Positions 9,018 through 18,170 of a stretch of DNA of 64,000 nucleotides are shown one piece after another (the stretch's first letter is position 1; each line of letters begins with the position of its first letter). The position numbers and the translations under genes were made by a program. Where the stretch lies: assembly GCF_042649125.1 (NCBI RefSeq), contig NZ_JBHRYQ010000001.1, positions 2,666,001 to 2,730,000 of the forward strand. The letters run 5' to 3'. This stretch comes from Leadbetterella lacunae. Lineage in GTDB: Bacteria; Bacteroidota; Bacteroidia; Cytophagales; Spirosomataceae. Below the pieces are notes generated by a model. The model did no database searches, had not been told where the DNA came from, and saw nothing but the letters and a program-made list of their open reading frames with translations.

Positions 9018-9153
9018 AGTGGGCTTTCGAGTTTGCTTTTTTGCTTCGAATGAAACGTTTTATTAATGGTGAATTTTGAATGGTGAAGGCTCGATTTTAC
9101 TTGCATTATTCGAAAAAATCGCATTTGATATTTGAGCAAATTATGATAGTCTC

Positions 9154-9199
9154 AGGCATTGGCTAGAAAATTGAAATTCTGGTCAATGCCTATTTTTTT
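9154..9199 (+). terminator. Terminator of the creD operon
   Basis: AGGCATTG (9154-9161) pairs with CAATGCCT (9184-9191), followed by ATTTTTTTA on the plus strand. The distal arm overlaps the stop codon of the convergent lipoprotein gene. Confidence 0.65.
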
Positions 9200-9669
9200 A
9201 TTCTTACAAATACCAAATATTCGTTTGAACCATTGCTGAGAGACAACTGGTCGTTACTATCCTTACCATATCCAATATTGAGCATAAACGCAGAGGATGA
9301 TTGAAACAAATTTTGGAATTTCCCATCGGCTTCGGTTTCGTATGGTTTATTCATAATCTGTAGTTTATCAATGGATATTTTACCTGAAAGACTATTTTTT
9401 TCTGATTTTAACTCAGAAACAGCATACAAACCTTCGGCTATCAAGAGGTTGATTCTACCATTAAAAACTCCTTCATTTTTGAATGTGACCTTATAAATAC
9501 TTTCCTCGATTTTAAAATCTGGACATACATAACAAGCGTAGTTGGCCCTATTGTCAAAAGTGCCCACATAGACCCAATCTCCCGAAATATTATCGGGATA
9601 AACTGCCTTTTCGCTCTCACATCCAAAAAGCAAACAGACAAAAACGAATAATTTCAAAAACCTCAACAT
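9190..9669 (-). CDS. Hypothetical lipoprotein
   Basis: About 159 residues from the Met at 9669. This start gives a clean lipoprotein signal peptide (MLRFLKLFVFVCLLFGC, lipobox LLFGC at about residue 17); the frame runs on upstream to 9822 but that part does not look like a signal peptide. The mature domain begins SGDWVYVGTFDN and is beta-rich with a CYVC pair, like small lipocalin/META-style lipoproteins, but I do not recognise a specific family. Convergent with creD. Confidence 0.7.
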   Translation of the reverse strand: MLRFLKLFVFVCLLFGCESEKAVYPDNISGDWVYVGTFDNRANYACYVCPDFKIEESIYKVTFKNEGVFNGRINLLIAEGLYAVSELKSEKNSLSGKISIDKLQIMNKPYETEADGKFQNLFQSSSAFMLNIGYGKDSNDQLSLSNGSNEYLVFVRIKK

Positions 9670-9826
9670 AGCTATTCCTTTTATTGCTAGATAAATAAAA
9701 ACACATTTTGGTTGGAAATACACTAAAAACAAATCAAAACTAGTCTCATTGGAACGCATTTTAAACTTAAGTCGGTATTGATTTGAACTAATAGCTGTAC
9801 TTTTGTAAAAAAACAAAAGCATTTTT

Positions 9827-10735
9827 ATGAGGCAACCGGCAAGACACAGAAAACCAATTCAACCGAAAACTCCAGCACCTTTAAAATTTGAGATAGAAGA
9901 GGCAACCGAGTTATTGGTCTTTTTGATTTCAAAAATGCCGCACAAAAGTAGGCACAATGTGAAGGCCTTACTCAAAGAAAATGTTTTTGTGGATGGAAAC
10001 CAAACGAGCCAGTTTAACCAAAACCTACGCCCGGGCCAAGTAGTAGAAATAAAGTACGACAAGGTTTCTGTCAAAACAAAACTGAGAGGACTGAAGCTTA
10101 TTTTTGAAGACGAATATCTGATCGTGATAGAAAAAGAAGCGGGTGTGCTATCGATAGCTACAGAAAAACAAAAAGACAACACGGCCTACAGTATACTGAG
10201 CGAATATGTAAAAAAAGAAGACCCGAGTAACCGCATTTTTGTGGTTCACCGCCTTGACAAAGAAACCTCCGGCATCATGATGTATGCCAAAAGCCAAACG
10301 ATACAGAAATTGCTTCAAGAAAAATGGAACGACAACATATTGGAGCGAACTTATTTGGCAGTAGTAGAAGGCAAACTGCACCAAGCCAAAGGCACTGTGG
10401 AGTCATATTTGATAGAAAGCAAGGCCCTGATAGTTTATTCTACAAAAGACGAAGCAAACGGCCAAAAAGCGATTACACATTATGAAGTTATGCATACTTC
10501 TAAATTTAATCAATTACTAAAAGTAAACCTCGAAACAGGCCGTAAAAACCAGATTCGTGTACACATGCAAGACCTCGGCCACCCGGTTATTGGTGATGAA
10601 AAATACGGAGCAAGAAGCAACCCAATCAAACGCCTTGGCCTCCACGCATGGGTGTTGGCGTTTACGCATCCGGTTACGAAAATAGACATGCGTTTTGAAA
10701 CCGAAGTACCATCGGAGTTTGATCGGATGTTTTGA
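9827..10735 (+). CDS. RluA-family RNA pseudouridine synthase
   Basis: 302 residues. An S4-like RNA-binding domain (about 20-85) precedes the RluA/RsuA catalytic domain. The signature HRLDKETSG (about residues 140-148) carries the catalytic Asp; KNQIRVHMQDLGHPVIGDEKYG is the conserved C-terminal motif. It converts specific uridines of rRNA or tRNA to pseudouridine; which site cannot be decided. The N-terminal R/K/P-rich stretch is common in Bacteroidota homologues. Confidence 0.92.
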   Translation: MRQPARHRKPIQPKTPAPLKFEIEEATELLVFLISKMPHKSRHNVKALLKENVFVDGNQTSQFNQNLRPGQVVEIKYDKVSVKTKLRGLKLIFEDEYLIVIEKEAGVLSIATEKQKDNTAYSILSEYVKKEDPSNRIFVVHRLDKETSGIMMYAKSQTIQKLLQEKWNDNILERTYLAVVEGKLHQAKGTVESYLIESKALIVYSTKDEANGQKAITHYEVMHTSKFNQLLKVNLETGRKNQIRVHMQDLGHPVIGDEKYGARSNPIKRLGLHAWVLAFTHPVTKIDMRFETEVPSEFDRMF

Positions 10736-10764
10736 GGTGAGTTAAAATCCAATTAAATAAATCA

Positions 10765-12183
10765 TTATTCTTCATAGGTAATTAAAACTGTAAAAGCTTT
10801 ACTTAGAATGTTGTAACTATTACTTGGAACATTATATACTTTTAACTGTGAGTTAATACATATATATTGACATTCAAAACCATTTTCAAGCGTATAGCCG
10901 TTTGGAATAGAAATTGGCAAATTGAATGGCACATTTTGCGTATTTATCAAAATAGAAATATCTAAAATCTTAGACTTACTTATACCTGTATTTAAAATCA
11001 CATTTCCGCCATCTGAATTAGAAGTTGTCCCCACTAATTTAAGAGTTTTTATGGCTGGAGCAGAAGCTCCTGACTCAGAACCCGAAGGGATATCATTTCC
11101 CAACTGGGTAAATCCAGAATTAACCACATTTCCATTATTTTTTACCCAAAATCGCCAGTTATTTCCTATAAAAATCCCTGTCTCCGTATCACTTTTATTG
11201 CCATAAAAAGCTCCATCTGCTATACTAAGACTATTACTAGAATTACTCATCCATACACCTGAAGTATATTGAGTGTCAGAGACAACAGTATGCCTAATTC
11301 GCATTCTTCCGTTTACATCTAACTTATTTGCTGGACTTATCCCTACACCTACAAAACCGGCATTATTCATTGTTATTAAATCTTGTGTAATTACATTATT
11401 GCCCGCAGTATTACTAGAATTGGTATTATATAAGACCATCTGTCCATTAATAGGATTAAATCCCAAACCACCTAAATAGCCATTAATCAGAGGTTTTCTC
11501 CCACTGTTCCAATATCCATTAAATGAAATACCTGGATAGTCGCTTTCAATAGCAACACCCGAGGTGTTTTCGCCAAAAATGGCGTGTGTGGCACCAATTT
11601 TTCCATCCACAACCATATATGCTTTTGTTGGCGTTTCCGTTCCCAAGCCAACTTTACCTCCTATGGCAAGTAATGAATAAGCCATTGAACTCGAAATAAA
11701 ATAACCACCAATACCAGTTAAAGAAAACCCTTTGATACCAATACCTCCAATACTCTTTCCATAAACTCCTACTCCAGAGGGCGTCTCACCATAAGTGGCA
11801 ATACCAGATCCAGTATGATAGCCGAAAAGTCCATAACCATTTGAATTCAAGGACCTATTTACTGCTGAAACCCCATATGTAGTACCAGTAGGATAAAAGT
11901 TATCAGAAACACCATAAATCCCACTTCCGCCAAAAGCTGAATTAGTTATACCTTTTATAGCACTCTTATCATTTGCAACATTTGAATTGCTTACCGAAAA
12001 TAAAGTATTATCCGCATTACTTTGGGTTGCAGAAAATGGCAAGTTTAATTCAGATGAGTTAGAAATATTTAACCAACTAGTACCATTGCAAACCCTTAGT
12101 GAATTATCCGGCCCATAAAAAACGACTTTCCCTTTATCAGCAACTGTACAAGTGCCTAAAGTACTTACATTAGGTATCATCAC
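10765..12183 (-). CDS. Repeat-type surface/exported protein, signal peptide out of frame
   Basis: 472 residues from a GTG/ATG start, G/S/N-rich, with motifs such as VGLGTETPTKAYMVVDGKIG and VGVGISPANKLDVNGRMRI, the GIGTxxPxxxLxVxG repeats of Bacteroidota surface and fibre-like proteins. Upstream codons from 12186 back to about 12264 read, in the same frame, a good signal peptide (IFFLLIICFKTLAQS), but the only ATG (12267-12269) is joined to it by an A9 tract that puts it one base out of frame. Either the tract is phase-variable or slippery, or there is a sequencing error; otherwise only a leaderless product could be made. Last gene of the surface-protein cluster behind the LytTR gene. Confidence 0.7.
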   Translation of the reverse strand: MMIPNVSTLGTCTVADKGKVVFYGPDNSLRVCNGTSWLNISNSSELNLPFSATQSNADNTLFSVSNSNVANDKSAIKGITNSAFGGSGIYGVSDNFYPTGTTYGVSAVNRSLNSNGYGLFGYHTGSGIATYGETPSGVGVYGKSIGGIGIKGFSLTGIGGYFISSSMAYSLLAIGGKVGLGTETPTKAYMVVDGKIGATHAIFGENTSGVAIESDYPGISFNGYWNSGRKPLINGYLGGLGFNPINGQMVLYNTNSSNTAGNNVITQDLITMNNAGFVGVGISPANKLDVNGRMRIRHTVVSDTQYTSGVWMSNSSNSLSIADGAFYGNKSDTETGIFIGNNWRFWVKNNGNVVNSGFTQLGNDIPSGSESGASAPAIKTLKLVGTTSNSDGGNVILNTGISKSKILDISILINTQNVPFNLPISIPNGYTLENGFECQYICINSQLKVYNVPSNSYNILSKAFTVLITYEE

Positions 12184-12257
12184 AAAGCCATTTGAGCCTG
12201 GACGAAGCTCAACGGATTGAGCCAGTGTTTTGAAACAAATAATTAATAAAAAGAATA

Positions 12258-12266
12258 TTTTTTTTT
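12258..12266 (-). other. A9 homopolymer directly after a start codon (frameshift tract)
   Basis: On the minus strand ATG (12269-12267) is followed by nine A and then TATTC. Seven or ten A would join the ATG in frame to the signal peptide and the 10765-12183 protein; nine A run into a stop after eight codons. Confidence 0.8.
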
Positions 12267-12328
12267 CATTATATTTTATTTAAAGCACTATAAACAAATT
12301 AGTTATATATTAAAAATACCACAAAATA

Positions 12329-13426
12329 TTAATAACCCATACTCACCTTTATTGCACCAAAGCCCATTGACGAATTCCAAACTCCACTGCTACTGGTATT
12401 ACTCAAAGGTTCTACTCTTAACACGTAAGAATAGGCTTGATTTTCTACTATTATATTTAAATCATTTTGAAAGGAATAAGGGAGATTATTAGGTGAATTT
12501 GTGTTGGTAACAAGGCAATAAGAGTTTGAAGCACCTGTTGAAGAGTTTATAATTTGGAGGCACATACTCATCCGGTTGTTAGCATCATTATCCGTTAGAT
12601 AAGCTGTAATATTTTTTATGGTCGATCCCTCTGGTAACAACAACGCTTTTTCTACGAAATGATAACTACCATAAGGTATCCAGACCGATTGCGAAAATGA
12701 AGGATAAAAACCCACGTTTGCATTTGCTAAATTGCCTTGATCGGAAAATGTAAAAGAAAATGGTGAAATTGACTGAGTTGGGCTGGTATTTGATTTAATT
12801 AAAACAGAACTTGTATTTGTCAATACCAGACTTCTTGTAGAGCCACCAAGGGAATTGAATCGCATGTCTCCGTTTATGTTTAATGTCTGGTTGTCACTTA
12901 CATCGCCAAGACTTATTCTTGGCTGACTTGATATTTCCATGAACCTTATTTCCTCAAGATTAGTGGTTAAAGACTTAAATGCCAAACCATTGAAAATACC
13001 CGTGGAATATCCAAAAAAAGCTTTAGAATTAAGTCCGGCATCATCCGTAAAGACTATTCCATTTGGTTTTATATTTGACTCCCAACCGCTGAATCCAATA
13101 CTTCCATTTTTTATTTCGAGTTTTTCGGTTGGCATTATTCCATCCGGCAGATTAATTCCTAAGTTACCGTTTAGACCTAATACCACTTTTGGGGTGCTAT
13201 TATTTGTACCAAAATATAGCGGATGATTGCTATGCGTTTGTATATATGTCTGTAGCGAGGATGAGAAAACACCTAGGCGTATAGTGCCATCTGTATGATC
13301 TAATACTATACCATTTTTAATTGTTTCAATGCCATTTCCCGGATCATATGATATAGATTGTGCCATTAATGTACCTGATACCAGAAAAGCACAATTAATA
13401 ACTAATAGAAGAATAGAGGTTTTCAT
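12329..13426 (-). CDS. Exported surface protein with GINL/GIGT-type repeats
   Basis: About 365 residues from the Met at 13426, chosen because it begins a clear signal peptide (MKTSILLLVINCAFLVSG, cleavage near MAQS); the frame opens 27 bases earlier. The middle has the LGINLPDGIMPTEKLEIKNGSIGF repeat seen in the two upstream paralogues. The C-terminal about 130 residues (ALLLPEGSTIKNITAYLTDND, ending IKVSMGY) is a beta-rich module shared with the 14506 and 13437 products. Starts 10 bases after the preceding gene ends. Function unknown; likely cell-surface. Confidence 0.75.
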   Translation of the reverse strand: MKTSILLLVINCAFLVSGTLMAQSISYDPGNGIETIKNGIVLDHTDGTIRLGVFSSSLQTYIQTHSNHPLYFGTNNSTPKVVLGLNGNLGINLPDGIMPTEKLEIKNGSIGFSGWESNIKPNGIVFTDDAGLNSKAFFGYSTGIFNGLAFKSLTTNLEEIRFMEISSQPRISLGDVSDNQTLNINGDMRFNSLGGSTRSLVLTNTSSVLIKSNTSPTQSISPFSFTFSDQGNLANANVGFYPSFSQSVWIPYGSYHFVEKALLLPEGSTIKNITAYLTDNDANNRMSMCLQIINSSTGASNSYCLVTNTNSPNNLPYSFQNDLNIIVENQAYSYVLRVEPLSNTSSSGVWNSSMGFGAIKVSMGY

Positions 13427-13436
13427 TGTAAAATTT

Positions 13437-14504
13437 TTAATAATTGTAATCAAAAACTAAGTTTCCAACTTTTGTTGAACTTGACCAGGCCGCAGAAGAA
13501 TCATCACTGGCTTTCCGAATGCTTATTTCATAAAAATAAATTATGTTTTCAGCATCGCTTTGGTGTAAAAGAGTATCGGATATTTTTTGAACATTCACAC
13601 TAGATATCAATGATTTAGAGTTTAAAGAAGACTGAAGAACTGTATTTCCTGTTAATGCGTTTACCCCTACAATATAAATTTGGATGTAATTTTGAGTGGA
13701 ATTGTCAATAATATCAAATGAAAAACTTTTTAATTTGACTTGGTTTGGAAAATGCAAGGGGGCACTCAAAACTGCACTCGCTGGTGTATTTATATATCCG
13801 AAATTATTAGTTATTACAAAATTATTGGAGCCGTTTCCAAACCTTGTAATGTTCCAAGGAGTGGTAATAAATTTTGTAGATGGTGATTTTATCAAGGTAC
13901 CATCAATGGTTGAGAGTAAAATATTGATTTTATTGTCTACATTTTCAAATTGCTTATTTGAAACACTGCCTGCTACCGTCAGAGCCTCCGCTTGAGGATC
14001 TACATTTATTCCAACGTTTCCGTTGTTAACATTCATTTGAAAAAGATTTAATGAACTTTGTACTGAGAAAATTCTCATCAAATCGTCATTTTTCATTTCT
14101 AATCTGTAGTTCGTTCCATTATTAACATCTCCAAACCTTAAACCCGATGGGTTTCCCGGGCTTTTTTCTCCATTGAATCTGATTCTGCCATTTTTTATAT
14201 CTAATCTTTCTGCAGGGGAGGAAGTGCCTATACCAAAATAGCCGTTGGTACTCAAAAGCATTAAGGTGGGGCCATCATTTACAGTAAATGCCAAATTGGA
14301 ATTGGTAATACTCTGAATAATTGCTTCGTCACTTGACGTTTTCATTTCCATTGTTGAGCTATTGGAAAGATTTGACGCCCTATATCCTTTTATTTGTGAT
14401 ACCGATATTACTGGAGAAGTACTATTTGGAGAAAGTAATAAGGATTGTGCTTGGATACTTCCAAAAAGTAGCAAAAAGAGCATTGTTTTAGCTATTTTTA
14501 ACAT
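13437..14504 (-). CDS. Exported surface protein, paralogue
   Basis: 355 residues with signal peptide (MLKIAKTMLFLLLFGSIQAQ). Contains FGIGTSSPAERLDIKNGRIRFNG and VGINVDPQAEALTVAG repeats, then the same C-terminal beta-rich module as its neighbours (HFPNQVKLKSFSFDIIDNS, ending NLVFDYNY). One base separates it from the upstream paralogue, so the genes are co-transcribed. Tandem duplication followed by divergence is the simplest explanation. Confidence 0.75.
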   Translation of the reverse strand: MLKIAKTMLFLLLFGSIQAQSLLLSPNSTSPVISVSQIKGYRASNLSNSSTMEMKTSSDEAIIQSITNSNLAFTVNDGPTLMLLSTNGYFGIGTSSPAERLDIKNGRIRFNGEKSPGNPSGLRFGDVNNGTNYRLEMKNDDLMRIFSVQSSLNLFQMNVNNGNVGINVDPQAEALTVAGSVSNKQFENVDNKINILLSTIDGTLIKSPSTKFITTPWNITRFGNGSNNFVITNNFGYINTPASAVLSAPLHFPNQVKLKSFSFDIIDNSTQNYIQIYIVGVNALTGNTVLQSSLNSKSLISSVNVQKISDTLLHQSDAENIIYFYEISIRKASDDSSAAWSSSTKVGNLVFDYNY

Positions 14505-14505
14505 A

Positions 14506-15591
14506 TTAATAAGAGTAATAAAAATTAGATCTATAAAACTTAATATTTTGGGCGGGCCAATTAGTGTTTGTGTTGGCAGGGGTCAAAACCCTTAACCTCA
14601 AATTGTATTGAAAAGCATCGTTGTTAATATTGATAGTTGAAGGAAAAATGAGATTTGTTTTCCTTCGGCTTGCATCATTTCCTGAAGTGATAATACATCC
14701 CAGATTTGTCAGATTATCTCCGTTGAGGTCATTTCTGATTAGACAAGTCTCTAAATTATAGTTATTGTCCATATCTACATATACCACATCAAATTCGGTC
14801 AAGGCTACCTCGTCGGGCAAAAGAAGGTTAGCATAAAAAGTCGGAGTACCTGTACTTACACTCGAAAAAAACAAACCGTATGGGGTATCAACGGGATTGC
14901 TAACAGAACCCACTTTATAGGTTATATCTGCTGATGCTAAAGTATAAATTTCTACTATGTCTTTAGTCCCTAATGTTCCTTGGTCATTTGCAGTTAAAAC
15001 TTGATTTTTTAGAGGGGATCCAAAACCTGCAGCAATTATTTTCATTGTACCATTTACATGTAATCTGGCTTGGGGATTAATATTTCCGATGCCCAAAAAT
15101 CCATTTTCCACATTCATTCTTATATTCCAGGAGTTATTTCCATAGCCCCAAAGTCCTAAATGAAGACCATTGTCTGCCATCCCGAAAAAACCCCTCAACG
15201 CTGTTCCTGAAGTATTGGTAAACTCAATTCCAGAAGATATTCCAGCTGCCTTAGATCCCGTAAACTTCAACCTTCCGAAGTTTATTCCAAAGTTTTCATA
15301 GCCAAAAATACTAGGGCCGATTTTAAATTTATTATCATAAATATATACTTGATTTGCAAGACTAGAATTTGTTCTAAATAAAAGTGGCAAATCAGAATGA
15401 GATTGTAAAATAGCTTTGCCGTCTCTTATTGAAGTACCAATTTTGTTTCCAAAACCGTCTGAAATATCAAGTCCAATCCCAGCTTTATTAATTAAAATCC
15501 CACTTAAAGAATTGTCTAAAGTGACACTTTGGCAGAAAGCAAGATTTTGATATAAAAATTGAATTAGTAGTAATAAAATCTTCTTGTTCAT
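14506..15591 (-). CDS. Exported surface protein, paralogue
   Basis: 361 residues with signal peptide (MNKKILLLLIQFLYQNLAFCQ). Contains FLGIGNINPQARLHVNGTMKI and a C-terminal beta-rich module (NLLLPDEVALTEFDVVYVDMD, ending FYRSNFYYSY) homologous in layout to the two downstream paralogues. It begins 12 bases after the LytTR gene ends, making the LytTR protein the first gene of the operon. Function unknown. Confidence 0.75.
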   Translation of the reverse strand: MNKKILLLLIQFLYQNLAFCQSVTLDNSLSGILINKAGIGLDISDGFGNKIGTSIRDGKAILQSHSDLPLLFRTNSSLANQVYIYDNKFKIGPSIFGYENFGINFGRLKFTGSKAAGISSGIEFTNTSGTALRGFFGMADNGLHLGLWGYGNNSWNIRMNVENGFLGIGNINPQARLHVNGTMKIIAAGFGSPLKNQVLTANDQGTLGTKDIVEIYTLASADITYKVGSVSNPVDTPYGLFFSSVSTGTPTFYANLLLPDEVALTEFDVVYVDMDNNYNLETCLIRNDLNGDNLTNLGCIITSGNDASRRKTNLIFPSTININNDAFQYNLRLRVLTPANTNTNWPAQNIKFYRSNFYYSY

Positions 15592-15603
15592 ATTTTTAAT
15601 AGA

Positions 15604-15915
15604 TTAGAAACCATAATTTTGCATATCAGAAAGCCTTCTTCTTGAAATATTAAGTTCTATATTAGCAATAGTGAGCGTTTTTTTATTGAAAGATTTTATG
15701 TGATTACTATTTACTACCAAACCTCTGTTTATTCTTAAAAAATGAGCAGAACTGCTAAGTCTAGCTTCAATGGTTTTTAGTGTAGTTGAAACCAGATGCA
15801 TTTTGCCGTTTATAGTATATACCTTAGTGTAATTAAGGTCTGATTGTAAATAAAGAATATCCTCAGAGAGAATTCTTTTTCGGCTGCCGATGTGAATGAT
15901 TTGTGAAATATGCAT
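15604..15915 (-). CDS. Stand-alone LytTR DNA-binding protein
   Basis: About 103 residues from ATG 15915, essentially one LytTR domain (IHIGSRKRILSEDILYLQSDLNYTKVY... HFLRINRGLVVNSNHIKSF). No receiver domain. The upstream extension to 15990 starts at a TTG and runs through the predicted promoter, so 15915 is preferred. It heads the surface-protein operon and probably regulates it. Its promoter carries an 18-bp palindrome shared with two other promoters nearby. Confidence 0.8.
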   Translation of the reverse strand: MHISQIIHIGSRKRILSEDILYLQSDLNYTKVYTINGKMHLVSTTLKTIEARLSSSAHFLRINRGLVVNSNHIKSFNKKTLTIANIELNISRRRLSDMQNYGF

Positions 15916-15932
15916 AGCATTTAGTTTTTCAT

Positions 15933-15980
15933 CAAAATTATAGCAATTTAAAAGCCGAGACAATGGCATAAATATGCCAT
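15933..15980 (-). promoter_or_regulatory. Promoter with 18-bp palindrome, copy 1 (LytTR/surface-protein operon)
   Basis: Minus strand: ATGGCATA-TT-TATGCCAT (15980-15963, perfect 8-2-8 inverted repeat), 22 bases, then TAATTTTG (15940-15933), an exact TAnnTTTG -7 element; a TTG lies 20 bases before the -7. The palindrome would centre near -45, a usual activator position. Confidence 0.75.
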
Positions 15981-15986
15981 ATAGAA

Positions 15987-16565
15987 TCAAAAAGTACTCC
16001 CAGAAAATTTATGTCTAATCCTAAAATTCCCTTTGAGCACGTAGTCTTTTATGGCTAGATCATTTTTCTTGTTTTCGCCACCTAAAACCTTCACATTTAG
16101 CTTTCCTGTAATAATCCTAGCTTTCCCTCCGGACTCCAATTCACTTTTGGTGATTACAATAGCATCAGAAACTGGGATGGGCTTGGGATTTTGGAGGCCA
16201 TCGTAGCTATTAAATGTAAAAGCTTTGTCTGGATAGTCTTGCAATGAAACACTGCCTTGAAAGAGCTTATGAACAGGACTTGGGTCGCCCGATGGTGTAG
16301 AAGATGGTGCTGACATATCGTTTATAATAGTAAGCGAAAGCTGCGGGCCGCTGTCTTTGCCTACATAGATTTTAAACTCGTGGTCGCCTTTTCCAAAATC
16401 ATTATACGTAGTAAGAATATCTTCTGATTCAAAACTATAGGCTTTGCCGTCTATGGTATAATTAAAAAAATAACCCGAAGGTAATTCAGCCGTATCTTCG
16501 GCGTTTTGTGAAACCGAATTGCATCCAAAAAACAAAACGACACTAAACCAAATCGCAATTTTCAT
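15987..16565 (-). CDS. Hypothetical lipoprotein
   Basis: About 192 residues from the Met at 16565. That start gives a lipoprotein signal peptide (MKIAIWFSVVLFFGC, lipobox FFGC); the frame extends upstream to 16697 through the promoter and is not used. The mature protein is beta-rich (SGYFFNYTIDGKAYSFESED, FQGSVSLQDYPDKAF) and ends KGNFRIRHKFSGSTF; I do not recognise a family. It has its own promoter carrying the same palindrome and spacing as those of the LytTR gene downstream and the response-regulator gene upstream, so it is probably a member of that regulon. Confidence 0.72.
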   Translation of the reverse strand: MKIAIWFSVVLFFGCNSVSQNAEDTAELPSGYFFNYTIDGKAYSFESEDILTTYNDFGKGDHEFKIYVGKDSGPQLSLTIINDMSAPSSTPSGDPSPVHKLFQGSVSLQDYPDKAFTFNSYDGLQNPKPIPVSDAIVITKSELESGGKARIITGKLNVKVLGGENKKNDLAIKDYVLKGNFRIRHKFSGSTF

Positions 16566-16583
16566 CTTATGCTTTTTTTTTGT

Positions 16584-16631
16584 CAAAATTATAGCCCTAT
16601 TTGCCTCCGCACAATGACACATATGTGCTAT
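16584..16631 (-). promoter_or_regulatory. Promoter with 18-bp palindrome, copy 2 (lipoprotein gene)
   Basis: Minus strand: ATAGCACA-TA-TGTGTCAT (16631-16614), 22 bases, then TAATTTTG (16591-16584). Less symmetric than copy 1 but with the same arm layout, spacing and -7 element. Confidence 0.65.
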
Positions 16632-16685
16632 ATGGCTACCATTAAATAAAACATTTTGTATAATTTGAATTAAAAAACCAATGCA

Positions 16686-17486
16686 ATGGAAATGCAAGAG
16701 CTAAAGCCATTAAATCCTCAGGATTTTAGAAAAAAAATAAAGACAACGAAAAGCCAAGAAAAGGTAGATTTTGAAGTGTTTTTTCAACAACAAATTATTA
16801 ATTCTAGCAATTTTGCAGTTGGTCCATTTTATTGGTTCATCCCCGACAATTCGGTGCCTAATACCGTAGCTGCAAGTGCTTCTTTTGAACTTTTGACTCC
16901 ACACAGCGTATCCGAATTGCTGGATAAAAGCACAGATCCAAATTTTTTCTCGAATAATATATTAGAAGAAGACAGACAATACGTGCTGGCAGCTATAGAA
17001 ATAGCGATGAAGACATCTGATGAATATTATGCCGCTCAAAAAGCGATTCCGAAGTTTAATATATATTGTAGAATGCCTAATAAATACTGGAAGTTTGTTT
17101 GGAGGCTGATTCAGTTTCCTGCTATATATTTTAATGAGATTGGGCAGGCAGAAGGTGTATTTGTGATGGTTACAGACCTTTCGCATTTGCCCTATATAAA
17201 CAAACCGATGATGACTATCATTGACAATGACAATAAGGTGAATCAATACTTTTCGGTATCGGTAGAAACCCAGTTTTTGAAGCCACTGAAACTTCCCAAA
17301 ATAACCATCCGCGAACAACAACTAATAAAACTCATCGTAAAAGGATACAACAATCCGCTAATATCAAAAGAATTAAAAATCAGCATAAATACCGTACAAA
17401 ACCACAAACGAAACCTCCGAGAAAAAACAAACACGAAAACCTCTGCTGAACTAATCGCTTATGTGATGCAGCACAATTTGGTTTAG
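16686..17486 (+). CDS. LuxR-type HTH regulator with PAS-like N-terminal domain
   Basis: 266 residues. Residues about 30-190 form an alpha/beta domain reminiscent of a PAS sensor (FYWFIPDNSV, FNEIGQAEGVFVMVTDLSHL). Residues about 200-262 form a LuxR/GerE helix-turn-helix (ITIREQQLIKLIVKGYNNPLISKELKISINTVQNHKRNLREK). No receiver domain. It is divergent from the lipoprotein gene (shared 120-bp intergenic region) and convergent with the NarL-type response regulator. An ATG at 16692 is an alternative start. Ligand unknown. Confidence 0.8.
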   Translation: MEMQELKPLNPQDFRKKIKTTKSQEKVDFEVFFQQQIINSSNFAVGPFYWFIPDNSVPNTVAASASFELLTPHSVSELLDKSTDPNFFSNNILEEDRQYVLAAIEIAMKTSDEYYAAQKAIPKFNIYCRMPNKYWKFVWRLIQFPAIYFNEIGQAEGVFVMVTDLSHLPYINKPMMTIIDNDNKVNQYFSVSVETQFLKPLKLPKITIREQQLIKLIVKGYNNPLISKELKISINTVQNHKRNLREKTNTKTSAELIAYVMQHNLV

Positions 17487-17499
17487 CTCTTGTTTTTTT

Positions 17500-18159
17500 T
17501 TATCCAAAATACAAAAACAGAATACCAATAAATCCAACAAGTTTATCTCGCAGTGCCTTAGTAATAGCCTCGCCTTTAGAGTTAACATGCAGTTTTTGAT
17601 AAATATGAACAATGTGTTTTTGAACTGTACTGATACTAATATCATAATAAGCGGCAATAAGTTTATAGCTATCTCCCTCAACTAACCGCTTTAGCACTTT
17701 TATTTCGCGTTCGGTTAGTTCGTAAGGATTAAACTTGGGCTCTTGCATAGAGCCCAAAACTTTTAATGCAATAGATGGACTCATGGTGGCACCTCCGGCA
17801 TTTACTTCCTTTATGCTCTCAATGATTTTTTCGCTCGGTGTTTTTTTAAGTAGATACCCTACAGCTCCAGCTTTTATGGCTTCAAAGATTCTACTACTAT
17901 CATCAAAAACGGTTAACATCAAGACTTTCGGTGGATTTTTGAGTTGTTTGTTTAATTGACTAACTGCCTCTATTCCAGTGATGTGGGGCATCTCTATGTC
18001 CATTAAAATAATATCGGGCATTTCTGATTTTACTTCTTGGATGACGTTGACGGCATCTAAGTGAGTACCCACAAGCAAAATATCAGGAGACGTTTCCAAA
18101 ATCCAAACTAAGGTTTCGGTTAAGTTTGGACTGTCTTCATAAATGGATACTCGAATCAT
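17500..18159 (-). CDS. NarL/FixJ-family response regulator
   Basis: 219 residues. Receiver domain about 1-120 with E8/D9, phospho-acceptor D54 (ILMDIEMP), T83 and K105; LuxR/GerE HTH about 148-210 (LTEREIKVLKRLVEGDSYKLIAAYYDISISTVQKHIVHIYQKL). It is downstream of, and partnered with, the TPR histidine kinase at 18210-20087. The palindrome-22-TAATTTTG promoter lies immediately upstream, so autoregulation is likely. The short C-terminal extension (FIGILFLYFG) is unusually hydrophobic. Confidence 0.92.
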   Translation of the reverse strand: MIRVSIYEDSPNLTETLVWILETSPDILLVGTHLDAVNVIQEVKSEMPDIILMDIEMPHITGIEAVSQLNKQLKNPPKVLMLTVFDDSSRIFEAIKAGAVGYLLKKTPSEKIIESIKEVNAGGATMSPSIALKVLGSMQEPKFNPYELTEREIKVLKRLVEGDSYKLIAAYYDISISTVQKHIVHIYQKLHVNSKGEAITKALRDKLVGFIGILFLYFG

Positions 18160-18170
18160 CTTTTTTTATA

